DNA of 64,000 bases from Epichloe hybrida (lineage: Eukaryota; Ascomycota; Sordariomycetes; Hypocreales; Clavicipitaceae). Below the pieces are notes generated by a model, which was not told the origin of the DNA, did no database searches, and saw only the letters and a list, made by a program, of their open reading frames with translations. The position numbers and the translations under genes were made by a program. Location of the stretch: positions 2,418,001 through 2,482,000 of the forward strand of contig JAFEKR010000003.1 of assembly GCA_019022495.1 (NCBI GenBank), written 5' to 3'. Every line of letters starts with the position of its first letter. The stretch's first letter is position 1. Below, in pieces: positions 32,792 through 44,889 of this stretch.

Positions 32792-34595
32792 TTACTGCAG
32801 GGTCGGCATGTGTACGGCGGCCTTCTTGGCAACAGCATCCTGGCTCTGCCACAAGGCAGTCACGGTCTTGAGCTGCGTGTAAAAGTTGATTCCAGGCCTG
32901 CCGTAGAATGTGTTGGAACCACCACCAGCAATGCTCTTCTTGTTACCGGTGAAAGAAAACATGGGCAACGGCACGGGAATGGGCACGTTGATGCCGACCT
33001 GGCCGGATTCAATGTTGCGACGGAACGTCTCGGCGGTCGGACCAGAGCGGGTAAAGATGGCGACGCCGTTGCCGTACTCGTTGTTGTTGATCAATTCAAT
33101 GGCATCGTCAATCGTCTCGACGTTCAGGCACACCAGGACCGGGCCGAAGATCTCCTGCTTGTAGCACGTCATTTCGGGAGTCACGTTGGAAATGATGGTG
33201 GGGCCGACAAAGTTGCCGTTGGGGTATTTGGAGTTGGTGTAGTTGCGGCCGTCCAGCAGAATGACGGCGCCCTCCTTTTCGGCGCTGTCGATGAGGCCGA
33301 CGATGCGCTCCTTGCTCTGGGGAGAGATGACGGGGCCGAGATCGGCACCTTGCTCGAACCCACCGTCGACCTTGAGCTTCTTGGCACTCTCGGCGACCTC
33401 GGAGAGCCACTCCTTGGTCTCGCCGACCATGACGAGAGTGCTCAGAGCCATGCATCGTTGACCGGCGGCACCAAAGGCGGCGCCAACGACGCTGTTGATG
33501 AAGTGGTTCTTGTTGCAGTCGGGCAGAACAGCAGCGTGGTTTTTGGCGCCCAGGTTGGCCTGAACTCGCTTGCCGTTGGCTGAGCCGCGGCTGAAAATGT
33601 ACTCACCGGCCTTGTTGCCACCAACGAAGCTGATGGCCTTGATGGCGGGTTCGTCAAGGATGAAATCGACAGTCTTGTGGGCACCGTGAATGACGTTCAC
33701 AACACCCTCGGGGAACCCAGCCTTCTGCACGAGCTCGGCAAGGATCATGGCCGCACCGGGGTCCCGTTCAGAGGGCTTCAAGATCAGTGTGTTACCGGTA
33801 ATGGTGGCGATGGGGATGCACCAGAGAGGAATCATGGCAGGAAAATCTGCACCGCACTGTCAGAATCGGGCGTTGAGACGATGAGGCGCTGAATACTTTC
33901 TTCGACAGAGCGAGCAACTTACTGAAGGGGCAGATGGCGGCAGTGACGCCCAACGGCTCACGATACGTGCGCGTCTCCATGTCCTTGGCCACCTCCAGAA
34001 CTTCGCCCTTGAGCAGCTCTGGGGCAGCAATGGCAGCCTCAGCCACCTGCAGACCTCGCAAGACATCACCCTTGGCATCAGCAAAGGTCTTTCCCTGCTC
34101 CAAGGTGATGCTAGCAGCCAGTCTATCCCAGTTCTCCTTGATGAGGTGGACAAAGCGGAACATGATCTGCTGACGGGCCAAGACGGTCGTGTTTTTCCAG
34201 GACTTGAAAGCCTTCTCAGCAGAAGCAACGGCGGCTTTCATCTCCTCCTCCGTCATCTGAGGTACACGAGTGACAAGGTTGTTGGTAGCGGGATCGGGTA
34301 AATCGATGTATTTGTCCGTCTTGGAGTTGACGAACTTGTTGTCGATGAAGTACGGGGTATCTTCGACCGTCTGGAACTTCTCATGCGACTTTGGGTAGGT
34401 GGTCGCCGTGGAAGCCAGGGCCACAATTGGCTTGAGCTGCTGAGCCGTGGCATGTATTCTTCTGGCGGCCACGGCCGACGACGACGAATCGTTGGAAGTC
34501 ATCTTGGAAGCAGTCATGGAAGATCGTGGAGCAGCCGAGGTCGCAGGAGACCAGGTGGCGCTGGCAGAGACGCTTCGTGAAATGAGCCGCCGCAT
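32792..34595 (-). CDS. Methylmalonate-semialdehyde dehydrogenase (acylating), mitochondrial
   Basis: CoA-dependent aldehyde dehydrogenase (ALDH6 family) of valine and thymine catabolism, converting methylmalonate or malonate semialdehyde to propionyl- or acetyl-CoA. Exons on the minus strand 34595-33923 and 33846-32792 give 575 aa; the 76-bp intron is GTAAGT...CAG and joins [11 protein letters not shown] to NFPAMIPLW without a gap. Seen motifs: the oxyanion Asn in [26 protein letters not shown], the catalytic Cys in [10 protein letters not shown], and EIFGPVLV. The N terminus ([15 protein letters not shown]) is Arg/Ser-rich and fits mitochondrial targeting. The frame is open three codons further upstream without an ATG. 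Confidence 0.95.
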
Positions 34596-35357
34596 GATTG
34601 ACAAGAAGAGGGGAAGTGTGAATCAGGCACTGCTGGTGAGAACAGCAGGCTAGGAACTTGCACGTACTTGACGGCGGATTGTCAGAGTTCCCTCTCCTTT
34701 GTCTTCCTCCCGAAAGAAATAGTCCGCCGGGGAGAGGCGTTCGCGCGTTCGGATTCTTGATGAAGAAAGAGAGCGGCTATGTGCGGTTGTGGAGATGTGG
34801 ACAGAGAGGCCTGAGGAGGGGGGGATGGCGACTTGTGCTGGGGGACGTGCGGGTGACCCCCCCCCCCAATGCCCATTGACCCGACCCGATTGACCCGATT
34901 GACCCGATAAGATGCGTCATCACTGATAGCCGACTCGCACCCGCGGCCTCCGACCTGCCTACGGAGCCAACATATTTTATGGGCCATACATTTGACCGAC
35001 CGCAGCATTACACTCGCTGAGTCGGGCACCATAGCTTTCATCATTAAATCAATTTCATCTTGCCGATTGGTTGTTGTACATGGCAAGGGTAGGTCCAAGG
35101 CAAGCAAACGCCCCCATCTAGATAAAGGCACAAGCCATGTTGCCAATCCCATCAATCGCGCGCACGTGTCAAGCCGTTAAAGAACCCCCGACGTAGAACT
35201 TGTAAGCAAGAGTAATCGGATAGCAATAAATGACTTGTCCCCTTTTTTTTTCGCCTCTACGCTTCATCAAATTGCGCAACCCATGGCGTCCAAGTCTGTC
35301 TAGACACACGATTCCTCTTCTTCCATCTATCTCTCTTCCAGTGGCCATGGATATCAC
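34596..35357. other. Promoter of the ALDH6 gene and 3' flank of calnexin
   Basis: A C-run at 34,858-34,867 is followed by repeated TTGACCCGA units (34,875-34,910). No gene is seen. Confidence 0.6.
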
Positions 35358-37415
35358 TTAAGACTGGCTGCGAGTAGTACGCTTGGTAGCCTCGCCCTTA
35401 GCCTTCTCAGCTCCAGTAGCCGCAGCCTCAGCAACCTTGTCCTTGACTTCCTTAACATTGCCCTTGGCGGCAGCAGCAGCTTCCTTGACAGCTGGGGAAG
35501 ATCCACCAAGTCCGAGAAGAGCAACGATGAGGGCGACAAAGGTCACGGCAATAGCGGCGAAACCACCAGCAACCTCAGGAACAAACTTGATGGCTTCGAC
35601 GGGATCGTTCTTAGCGATAGTCAGGAAAAGGTCTGTCTTCTCCTTGATATAGTGGACAGGGTCATCGAGGAACTTGAGGTCGGTGGGAGACTTGAGCTTG
35701 TCCTCTTCCTTAGGCTTGTCGGCCTCATACAGAGCCTTCTCAACGGGGTGCTTGAGCTTGAACGACTCGGCAGCCAGCTTTTCGGCATCCTCAACGGAGT
35801 GACCGATATAGATGTTGTCGAAGAGAATATCATTCTGCATGGTCCAGATTTCGAAGCCGATCTACACATATATATCGTTAGCAATATGGTTCTTTCCGCC
35901 AATGTCAAAAGAAAGCGAGTGTACTAACAGCGCCCATGGGCTCAAAGTTGGAAGGGGTCTTGTCCTCAAAGAAGGCTGGGTTCTTAATCTTGCGAGGAGC
36001 CCAAGGTCCCTTGTAGGCGGGATTGTCGATGAGAGGAGCGCTCCACTTGCCCTTGTAGTCGGGGTTCTGCTTCATGGGCTTAGTCCAAGGACCACATCCA
36101 GAGACATCGGCACACTTGGGGTTGGGAACTGTAGGGGCAATCCAATCGCCATCCTCCTCATCATCCCAGTCCTCGGGCTTCTGAGCTTCGGGGTCGGCGA
36201 TAGTTGCGGGCTCATTCTCGAGCCAATCCTCGGGGATGGTAGCCTCCTCATCAACAATCTCGAAGGGGGCATCCTCATCCCAGTCCTCGGGCTTCTTGGC
36301 CTCGGGGTCGGCAATACGAGCGTCATCGACCCAGGTATCGGGCTTGGTGTCCTTGGGGTCGTCAATCTCAGCCGGGGGGTTGACGGCAGGAGTGAAGTCC
36401 TCAAGGAGAGAGCCAGCTTTGACCTCTTCACCGTTCTGCTTGATAGCATACGTGTTGTTGGGGTGGACGATCAACGTGTACAGCTCGGTTGTCTTGAGGA
36501 TCTTTGCGGTGGGAGGGGAAGAAAGGTGCTTTTCCTCGTACTCGCCGGTCTTGGGGTTTTTGTGGTTGAAGATAAAGTGAACCTTGTTCGTGTGGCCGCA
36601 CTTGTCGGGGCCAAACATGATGACGTAGGGAGTCGTGTTGCTGAACTCCTCCTGGTGAAGAGCCTTGTTGTCGCGCAAGAGCTTCATGTAGGCACCTCCA
36701 CATTCAAGACCCTCTGGAAGAAACCCACTTGGTCAGCACAATTGAAACAAATACATGAGCCATAAGACACCCAGAGTCGCATCGAAAGAGCAGAGAGGCT
36801 GTATAAAACTTACTCTGAAGCTTGACCTCATACTGAACAACGAGAGTCTTGCCCTTGTTATCTATCTTCTTGGGGAACTTGGCCGAGATGGCGTGGTGAG
36901 CTGCGGGATTCTTGACGACAAGACCCTTATCGCCAGCCATGCCCTTGTACTGATAGGGCTCCTCAACAGACCACTCGCCAACAAAGGCCCATTCCTCCTC
37001 ATCCTTTCCGGAACCCTTCATGTCCTTCTTGGCGTGAGAGGGCTTCCATCGCTTTTCCCAGCCATCGATGAATTGCTCGAGGAAGGGAGCTTTCAAGGAA
37101 GTGGGCTATGACAAAAGTCATCGGTTAGCTTGGAAAACATCTCGGTGAATACGATCTGGCGCGGGCTCTGCGGATCGAATTCGCCACACGGGCCTGGTTT
37201 CAAGGGTTGCTGAGGCAAAACGTGGTAGCTGATTGTCACGACCTGCATGACTGGGCAACAACCGAGTCCAGACGTTTTGAACAGCGAGGTTCATCACTTA
37301 CAGTAAAGGCAGGGAGATCAGCAGGAACAACCGGCGATTCCTCGACCTTGTCGGCATGGGCAGTGCCAGCCAAGATGGCAGCCGACACAGCCGCAGCAGC
37401 AGCGTTGAACTTCAT
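35358..37415 (-). CDS. Calnexin, ER membrane lectin chaperone
   Basis: Binds monoglucosylated N-glycoproteins in the ER lumen and assists folding. Exons on the minus strand 37415-37302, 37105-36814, 36713-35929 and 35861-35358 give 564 aa; introns are 196, 100 and 67 bp. Residues 1-21 form a signal peptide ending AHA. The lectin domain includes [25 protein letters not shown] and MFGPDKCG. The P-domain has repeats of DPEAxKPEDW followed by the second type ([28 protein letters not shown]). A membrane segment spans about residues 495-517, followed by an Ala/Lys-rich basic cytosolic tail ending RTTRSQS. The promoter holds a candidate unfolded-protein-response site at 37661-37670. Confidence 0.97.
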
Positions 37416-38300
37416 GGTTTGTCGAAGAAAATCAACCTCGTCGCTAAGGAGCCGGAGAGCGAAAATAACCGGAGACCAAGGTGCGAAGCGCAAGCGGGTT
37501 CAAGGCAGGGCTAATGGAGGACCCGGCGGCGGCTCGAAAGGGCTTGGTTTCCAAGAGTGAAATTGAAGACGTGAGGAAGGTAGAAAGGGGGTAGAGATGT
37601 TGAGTTGGAGCGGCTCGTGGAGAAATTTTAGTATGGGAACGAAAAGCTAGCCAATGGTTAAGGACACGTAGAAGATACCAGAAACGACCCTGAACTTTTG
37701 GGAAATGCTAATTTAATAGCGTGTAGGCTGCATTGGCCCCACAGCTGATGGCACGGGCAATGCGGGGGGGGTCTGGTGCCTCACAGTACATGTAGTATCC
37801 ATTGCAAGCACTGCCGGCTACGTGTCCGTTTCAAGTAGCTTTGTGGGGCCACAGAGAATCAATTTCGGGTTTTCTTTTCTTCCTGTGGGCTTTTGGAAAG
37901 ATGCAACAAGAAAGTTTATTACATCTATTATACATAGGTAGTCATAAGACTCACTCATAACACAAACTTTTTTTCGTAATCCGTTTTTGCTCTGTTTTAG
38001 GCCTAACAATGCTATCAAGTTTAGTTACTCCAAAAGGTCACCCCTTTTTGACTTGGACTTACCGCGTATTTTGAGGTGGTCTGATCTTCTGTCTCCCAAC
38101 ACTGGCGTTATTCTCTTTTGTTTAGCAACAGCGTTTGATGGCCGTGAGATGAATTATGGTGGCTGAAATGACCACAGATAGAGAGAGTAGCATTGCTTCA
38201 CGGCATGATGTAGAACTTGCATAGGCCTTTAGACATTTCTAGACTATATACTCTGCGCCATTCGCGTGACTACAATCCGTGGTCTTGGAAATTCTCAATT
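37416..38300. other. Calnexin promoter and 3' flank of the FolB-like gene
   Basis: The proximal ~300 bp carry CCAAT at 37651-37655 and a UPR-like site. A G-run lies near 37,764. No coding region is seen. Confidence 0.6.
37651..37670 (-). promoter_or_regulatory. Candidate unfolded-protein-response element upstream of calnexin
   Basis: On the minus (gene) strand this reads TACGTGTCCT followed 5 bases later by ATTGG, the complement of CCAAT. TACGTG is the yeast UPRE-2 core, and TGTCCT matches the right half of the HacA consensus known from Aspergillus. It lies about 236-255 bp upstream of the calnexin ATG. Binding is inference. Confidence 0.4.
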
Positions 38301-39313
38301 TCACCCCTTGTTGAGGCGAACATCATTCGTCCCTATCCTCAATTCCACACAAGGCGCATCCGCGAACACGACCGCAATGGGCTTCTCAACCGCAATGTTG
38401 AGATGCCAGCCTTGATCATCTGGCGGTGCCTTGTGGTTCTTGGCCAAATGAGCCGTCATGTGCACAGCCATGTCTGCCACCAGAGCCTCAATCGTCTCGA
38501 ATGATGAATCTGCCATTGCCTATTGGTGAGATCAAGCGCCCGGGCTCGCCGTTAGTCCCAAAAATCATGTCTGCAACGCTGGGATCTACAAAGTCCAGAG
38601 ACCCAGAGCAAAATTCACATGGACAACGTACGTACCTTGACAACAACCTTTTCCAAGTCACAGTAACTATCGCCCGCTTCATCAAACCTCTCTACTTCGA
38701 CATTGGCCACGACGCCCTGCTTCGCCTCTCGCTCATTGTCGTTCACGCCAATGAGGACGGGAACCCGCATGTCGTGCAGTTTCAGTGCGACTCCCCTGCC
38801 GATGAGGACGCTCTTTTTAAAGACCCCTGTTCCCGTTAAGCTGACTCCTCCGCCTTGGAGAGAGGCTTTCGGCAAATGAACTGTGACCTGTAGGCTCTTC
38901 AAAAACGCCAGCTGTAGAAAGGGTGTGCCGTCGTCGACGTCGACATCGACGGGTTGGCCGCAGATGTCCAGACCAGTGAGGTCGACCCAGATAGCCTCCA
39001 GGATGTCCGGGAGGGGCAGGGCCTGACGGCTTGTCTTGTGGGCGTCGAGCCGGGTGAGCGTCGCGAGGACGGCTTTGCTCAGGAGACCGTAGTGGATTGT
39101 GTCCGAGGTGAGTGCGTCCGAGGTGGATGTTGAGCCGAAGGCCTTGTCGAGGTGGACGGTGACCGCGACGGAGACGGGCTGGGGTCGGTTGGGACGACCC
39201 CAGGCATCGCTGGGTCCTCGAACGATGGATTGGATGTTTTTGACGCGCACGATGGATGGGGATTGGCCTGTGGCAACGAGAAGGCTATGGGAGGTTTGAA
39301 GAGTCGTTGGCAT
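38301..39313 (-). CDS. Dihydroneopterin aldolase (FolB) domain protein
   Basis: Member of the FolB/T-fold family; canonical members convert dihydroneopterin to hydroxymethyl-dihydropterin in folate synthesis. Exons on the minus strand 39313-38636 and 38519-38301 give 298 aa; the 116-bp intron is GTACGT...TAG at phase 0. Two FolB-like units are visible: residues ~20-145 (IVRVKNIQSIVRG, RPQPVSVAVTVHLD) and residues ~165-298 (LHDMRVPVLIGVNDNEREAK, then SFETIEALVADMA and VEKPIAVVFADAPCVEL, the FolB C-terminal signature). In yeast such paired units form the N-terminal part of trifunctional Fol1. Here no pterin kinase or synthase domain follows, so this is a stand-alone protein and may have a divergent substrate. 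Confidence 0.82.
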
Positions 39314-39617
39314 GGCGGTCGGTGAGGTATGGTGATGACGGAGTGATTGTGAACTTATCCGAAAGCGCAGGGTAGGTGTAGGCGTCAGTCCTCCCGATAG
39401 ATGTATGTAATGGCTTTATGAAATATTGTTGCTTGAAAGATTACGTGAGTTGGAGGTAAGAGTTGTTCTTTATGATTATTAGATTGATTAGATTGTTTAT
39501 TACAATGGTATCCAAAAGGCTTTGTTGGTCACGGTGGTGAGAAGAGGTTGATAGTGGGCCGCGACCAGGATTCAACAAACCAGGCCCGATAGAAGAAAAA
39601 ATTTGGGCCAAAAATTT

Positions 39618-39737
39618 AACATACGACACCGGGTGTTCGCTGGTCGTCACCGACCCAACTACTGATCCAGCGCTCGCCAGGTTATCCTAGGAGATCGGAC
39701 GGGATCCTGATTTCTACTGGCGGCTGTGGTCGTATGT
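39618..39737 (-). rRNA. 5S ribosomal RNA
   Basis: The minus strand reads ACATACGACC at 39737 and ends GTCGTATGTT at 39618, giving a perfect closing helix I. It contains the conserved loop-C segment GGATCCCGTCCG and the internal promoter/loop-E block AGTAGTTGGGTCGGTGACGA then CCAGCGAA. Relative to Neurospora 5S as I recall it, helix III differs by apparently paired changes (CCGCCAG with CTGGCG). An oligo-T terminator follows on the minus strand, and a TATAGA-like box lies about 25-30 bp upstream (near 39,760-39,770). Dispersed single 5S genes are typical of filamentous ascomycetes. The 300 bp between this gene and the FolB gene hold nothing else visible. Confidence 0.88.
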
Positions 39738-40913
39738 GCCAAGTAAGACGATGATTTACTCTATAATCCGTACGGGCATGCAAAATGGAAAAAAAAAAAA
39801 ATACAATTTTGATTGGTCGACCGCCCCATATGTAGGTAGCTTTGCCCTTGCGCGAGGCCAATTACCTGCTCAGATGGACGTATACTGGTCGCACAATCAT
39901 ATTGACGAGCTACTTTCCTCCTTCTGTCTTGTGAATCAAAACAGCGAGGGCCATTCGTATCATGCGCCGACACATTCCATTTCTGGGTGCATTACTCTTT
40001 TGGAAAAGTCCAGATCCCTGTGAGACTATGGGCTGAGACACAGAAAAAAGGTATTTATATTGTTCCAGGTGCTTCAAAGTTGCGGCAGTTCACTACGTCA
40101 TGGCTACACTGAAACCTACCAGCAACGGTAACCACTAACATCAGCCTCTCTGCCAGTAGGACCAATCTTCCGGAAAGAGCAATTTAGACATTAGGTTGGA
40201 CTTTTGGGGCATAAGCTCTCTCAGGGGGCGGCGTTTTGTGGCGTGTTGTTATTCTAAGTTTCGGCTGGCGCAAAGATGAACGCTGCCGACAAGGGCTGAT
40301 TGTAAATAATCATCAAATGTCCGAAAGGACCTCACAGAGATGAACATCTACGCAGCGACACTCAACCTCGTATAGTGAGTCAGAATTGCCCCATGGAGAA
40401 ATTTCATGGTAATTTCATCAAGAAATGGTTTCTCAAAGCGACGGACGGCGACATGCTCCGAAAATTAAGCAATAATGGCGGCAGTGAGAATATGAGCGTT
40501 GGTCAGAGGCCAAACAGCTTCCAGCAAGCGCTATAAAAATTCTTTGGTAAGAGCTCGGTTAAGCATTGAATTACAATGCTGAGCTGCCCTGTAGAAGAGT
40601 CGCACAGGCCGCCTCTCATCCCCTCCGTTGCTGCTATACGGCGTTGCAGGTCGACAACAAGATCGCCCCTAGAAGGCAGATTGGAAAGATAAAAGCACCA
40701 TAAGACAGCTCATGCCTGCACCCTGGGACGTTATTGGCGCAATGGGATTTGAAATTGGACGATGCTAAATACGGGTATTATTTCCAACTAATACATACCA
40801 ATCCTCCGTTCCCGCCAAATTCCCCGTCACATCATCTCCCCATATTAGAAGTACTCGCAGAACGAGGGTTCATCAATTCACATAGTCTCGGAGAAGAAAA
40901 GTCCATCGAATAT
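39738..40913. other. Intergenic spacer, no gene seen
   Basis: An A-run at about 39,788-39,800 and one TAATCCGTACGG motif near 39,764. Short open frames are without recognisable content. Confidence 0.55.
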
Positions 40914-41703
40914 TTAAAGAGCTAAGAGGGCGGCGAAGGCGCCGACGAGAGCACCGGTAGCGCCAAAAGGCATCATGCCCGGGGCAGCGTTGGTGCTGGT
41001 AGCAGCAGCGCCGGTGGAAGTCTTGGATCCAGAGTTAGAGCCAGTAGTCTGGGAAGCACCGGCATCAGCGCCAGAGCTAGAAGTCTGAGAGCCGGAGCCA
41101 GAGCCAGAGCCAGAGCTGGCCGAGGCGGTAGATGTAGCACCACCGGTGGCGGTAGCGGAGGCCGCAGAAGGGGGAGCAGCAGAGGTGTTGCTGTTGCTGT
41201 CACCACCGTTACCACCGCTGCCACCAGTGGCCTGGGGAGTGCCTTCGCTGCTGACGTAGTAGTGCTTGGAGATGCAGCCCTGGACGCAGTCGGAGTACTT
41301 CTGCGTCTCCTCGGGGCTACCCTTGCCTTGGGGGCAGGCGGCAGCACACTTGGTGGTGTCGTTGACTTGCTGCTCATTGGGGTTGGGAACCTGGAGAGAA
41401 GATGTTTTGTCAGCTCTTGAACGCTGTGAGCATCATTACGCGACCTGCGCTAGGTGCCATTATGTGTCTGTCTCGGACAGGCCCGAGACCGGAAAAAAAA
41501 GCAAGAAAAAATCTTCACGACATTGGGGGGGATAGCAAACGTCCACTTACAGTGATGCAGTGAGACTGGCAGTTGACGTCACCAACGGCACACTTCTTCA
41601 AGCAAGCAGCGGCAGAAGCAGTGGCGGGATCAGCAGCCACGGAGTTGGTCTGAGCAGAGACGGTGGCAGCAAGGCCGGAAATGAGGGCGACGGCGAAACG
41701 CAT
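40914..41703 (-). CDS. GPI-anchored cysteine-rich cell-surface protein
   Basis: Exons on the minus strand 41703-41551 and 41390-40914 give 209 aa; the 160-bp intron is GTAAGT...CAG at phase 0. Residues 1-17 are a signal peptide (MRFAVALISGLAATVSA). The head domain has eight cysteines in the pattern CLKKC, CQSHC, CAAAC, CVQGC, followed by a long Ser/Thr/Ala/Gly-rich stalk with SGSGSGSGS, and a hydrophobic tail (GATGALVGAFAALLAL) preceded by Asn/Ala/Pro, typical of a GPI-anchor signal. The Cys spacing does not match CFEM as I know it. Function is unknown; a wall or plasma-membrane surface role is inferred. The short proximal promoter is G-rich. Confidence 0.85.
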
Positions 41704-43646
41704 GTTGGCGGTTGTTGTGTATGGACGGAAGTTGAAGAACCCCAGGTGGTATGTATGAGTAGCAAGGTTGAGTGTTGAAAACGAAGGTGACGTCGAAGTT
41801 GATAGCAACTTCAAGCAAGAGAAGAGACTAGAGACTTGGGTAGAAAGGGAGGATGGACTAGAGGAAAGAAATAAAGAAATCGAAAGAGAAAGCCGAGTTG
41901 TTGATTTCGGGGGGAGGCCAGGTCCTTCATTATTTAATCAGCCAGGGGGGGTAACGCACAGCTTGGGGGTGGGCCCCAGCTCCGGGGCTTGGCTTGGCAG
42001 CTTGGAAGGAAGCAGAAGCTACCAGCGGCCAGGGGGGCAGAGCTAGTCTGGGCGACGACTTGCAATTGGGTAAAGCAGCAGCTGGGGAAAGCAATAATAC
42101 GAATTGCTCCGTAAAGTACGTCCGTACGGACTACGTACATCAATCAACGGCCGGCTCAGGTGCATGTTCCTCGTCCGCCGCCAACGGCAACGGGCTGACT
42201 GACGACTTATGATGTATGCTCCCAACAACCAATCCATCCTGCTTCGTGAACAAACGTTTTCCTTGTTGGCTTGTTGCCCGCCATTTGCCACCTTGCCGCT
42301 TTGCCCGTAATGAATTGTTCGAGTACCACCAGTAGTAGTCTGTATGTTGTACTCCGTATTACTCCGTAATATACTCCGTACGGATTACGTGTGGGGCAGC
42401 ATCGATTGGTCCAGGTGTAATCACTTGCAGGAATTTAGTCTTGTCTTTCCCGGCGGCGACAATATAATAAGAAATAGAGACAGCAACGACGACTGCGATG
42501 CAGCTTGTTGACAATGAATGCATGAGTGTCTCCGCGCCCAGGCCCAAGTGCATCTCCAGAGAAACGGTGGCCTAGCGCATTCCCGCCGGCAACCCTGACT
42601 GAGCCCCGTTTCGATCACACAAACAGACCCTTTTGAGCTGCTTTGCTTCCTCGCGAGGCGAGATTAAAGTTAGCCACAGGATGCGATGCGATGCTCGGTT
42701 CGGTCTGCGGTCGTGTGATGCACATCATTGGAAAGGAGTCGCCCGTGTGCATGTCGAGAAAAGGCGTCGTCGAGAAGAGCTGCATTGATTTTCTACCATT
42801 CAATACGAGGAGGCAAGCCAGCAAGCAGCAGGGCCGCTCAATGGACGACTTTGTGAGTCTGACCATATGTATCTGCCCGTGGTTGTTCCGTGACACTAAC
42901 CCCTTCATGCGCAACAAGTTGCAGACGAGACAATTGCTAGCACAGTTCCTTGCTGCCGCCCCATTCCCAAAAGACGGGATTGTGCGCATCGCAGCGCACT
43001 CCAGCTGCAGTCCTTTTTTTCTTCTTCTTTTTTTTCTGGCGTCGCGCCACGCCGCGTGACGTGGAAATTGCAACATGGTGATGATAGGTAACCCGCACCT
43101 ATCCGAGGTCATCACACACAACTTGGCGATCATCAACGTAATACCGCAAGCTGGACCGTTTTCACTTGTCCCCCGCAGAGGTTATCCCCGAAGCGGGCTG
43201 TTCTTGGCCAGCCCGCCCCAGGCAAAGCCGCCACGAGGGGCATCACACACATAAATGCCCCCTCCCTGTCAGACAAACGTGGGATGTACTCTGTGTACGG
43301 AGTACGGAGTAGGCAGACACAAAAACCAAATTCACATGACAATCATCAGAGGCCACGAATAGTTCGTACAAGCGACGTGGTAAAAGCCAGCAGTTGTTCC
43401 ATATCTCTCCGTAGTCCGTAGTGCAAGCAGAGCGGCCCAAGTTCGGCAGCCCCACCTGCATCATTTTTGCCCCGATCCTTCCCCGAGAAAAAATTAAAAA
43501 AGTCACCGCGATGTTCATCTGACAAGTTCTGGCCATCGAGAGAAGCATCGCGCTAAAAGCGTGCGTGCCCTTACCTAGCATCAAGCCTCATCACGCGCTT
43601 TCCGCACGCGTGGTTTTTTTTGGGCGGGTTTTTTTTTTGGGCGGAG
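41704..43646. other. Divergent spacer rich in TACTCCGTA motifs
   Basis: Separates the GPI protein gene (-) from the MDE1 gene (+). It holds the densest set of TCCGTA/TACGGA motifs in the window: 42106-42130, 42351-42387, 43296-43311 and 43407-43420. A 138-codon plus frame (42643-43059) and a 173-codon minus frame (42615-43136) overlap each other and look random. No gene is called. Confidence 0.55.
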
Positions 43647-44626
43647 ATGGCTTCCACCGAACACCACGACGCCGACCAGCTCATCACCTCGGAGAACCCA
43701 GAGCATCCCGCCAACCTCATCCCTTCGCTATGTGCCAAGTTCTGGACCCTGGGATGGGTCACAGGTACCGGGGGCGGATGCTCCATTCGAGAAGAGTAAG
43801 TCACCCACCGCCTGGCTATCAAAAGGGGGCAAAAGAGGCGAAGAAACCCCCGCGTATAAATGATAAAACTGTTTCAACGTTGATTTCTCATATTCCCTTG
43901 ACCCCCCCCCGCCAGAGATCGCGTATACATCGCCCCCTCGGGCGTCCAGAAGGAACTCATGAAGAACACGGACATATACGTGCTCTCCCTGTCCGCCCAG
44001 GAACCAACCCTCAAGCAGCGCACCTACCTCCGCTCACCGCCGTGCCACAAGCCCTCGCAGTGCACGCCTCTCTTCCTCGCCGCCTTTACTCGCCGCAACG
44101 CGGGCTGCTGCATTCACACGCACTCCCAGTGGGCTGTCCTCGTGACGCTGCTTCTCGAGGCGCAGGGCCCCGGCGGGGACGACGTCTTTGCCATCAACAA
44201 CATTGAGCAGATCAAGGGGTTCGGAAGGGGCGTGGGCAAGGTGGGCAACCTGGGGTACCATGATACGCTGAGGATTCCCGTCATTGAGAACACGCCGCAC
44301 GAGGAGGATCTCACCGGGTACCTTGAGGCTGCCATGGAGGCGTACCCTGATACGTATGCCGTGTTGGTGAGGCGGCATGGTGTGTATGTTTGGGGAGACA
44401 GTGTGCACAAGGCGAAGACGATGTGCGAGAGGTGAGTTTGGGACCCCTCCCCCCTAAACATGGTTTGGGAACTTGACTGGTTTTTCTGGTGTGCTTTTTG
44501 AAGCGTATGCTGATGTATCGGGGGATGGGTAGTCTTGATTATTTGTTCCAGTTGGCGGTGGAGATGAAGAAGCTGGGTCTTCCGTGGATAACTGAGATTG
44601 CGCGCGTTGCTCCTGACCGAGCTTGA
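43647..44626 (+). CDS. MDE1: Methylthioribulose-1-phosphate dehydratase (methionine salvage)
   Basis: Class II aldolase-fold zinc enzyme converting methylthioribulose 1-phosphate to the diketo compound in the methionine salvage pathway; cytosolic. Exons 43647-43795, 43916-44431 and 44533-44626 give 252 aa; introns are 120 and 101 bp. Key features: [12 protein letters not shown] spanning intron 1, [14 protein letters not shown], the zinc-binding HTHSQWAV, and RRHGVYVWG, the second metal site. The C terminus [19 protein letters not shown] is characteristic. Length matches yeast Mde1. It converges on SEC20, whose stop is 264 bp away. Confidence 0.93.
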
Positions 44627-44650
44627 AGACGATGAATGCGGTGCAATGGA

Positions 44651-44677
44651 GAAAGAAAGAAAGAAAGAAAGAAAGAA
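44651..44677. repeat. GAAA microsatellite
   Basis: Six to seven tandem GAAA units just past the MDE1 stop, probably within the 3' UTR. Confidence 0.9.
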
Positions 44678-44889
44678 GTCGAGGTCCATTCAGGGGTTGT
44701 TCAACTTGTTATGGGGATCAAGCATGGAGAGCTCAGGAGCGGCATGCGGCTTGGGAAGAAGAGCCAGGAACTAGAATTACCAAATCTTCAACAGAGAGAG
44801 ACACTGAGTGAGTCAAGAAGAATGCAAGGCAGCACGTTGAACGTTCGTCTTTTACGTACAGTCTTTCGGGTTCGTTTATACATCACATC

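Noticed and set aside
32648..33583. 311-codon plus-strand frame
   Set aside because: Exactly antisense to the aldehyde dehydrogenase exon; a codon-bias shadow.
35812..36765. 317-codon plus-strand frame rich in Leu/Val/Gly
   Set aside because: Antisense to calnexin exon 3 and its repeat-rich P-domain; no independent evidence.
42615..43136. Overlapping frames on both strands (173 and 138 codons)
   Set aside because: Mutually overlapping, no recognisable features, in a motif-rich spacer.
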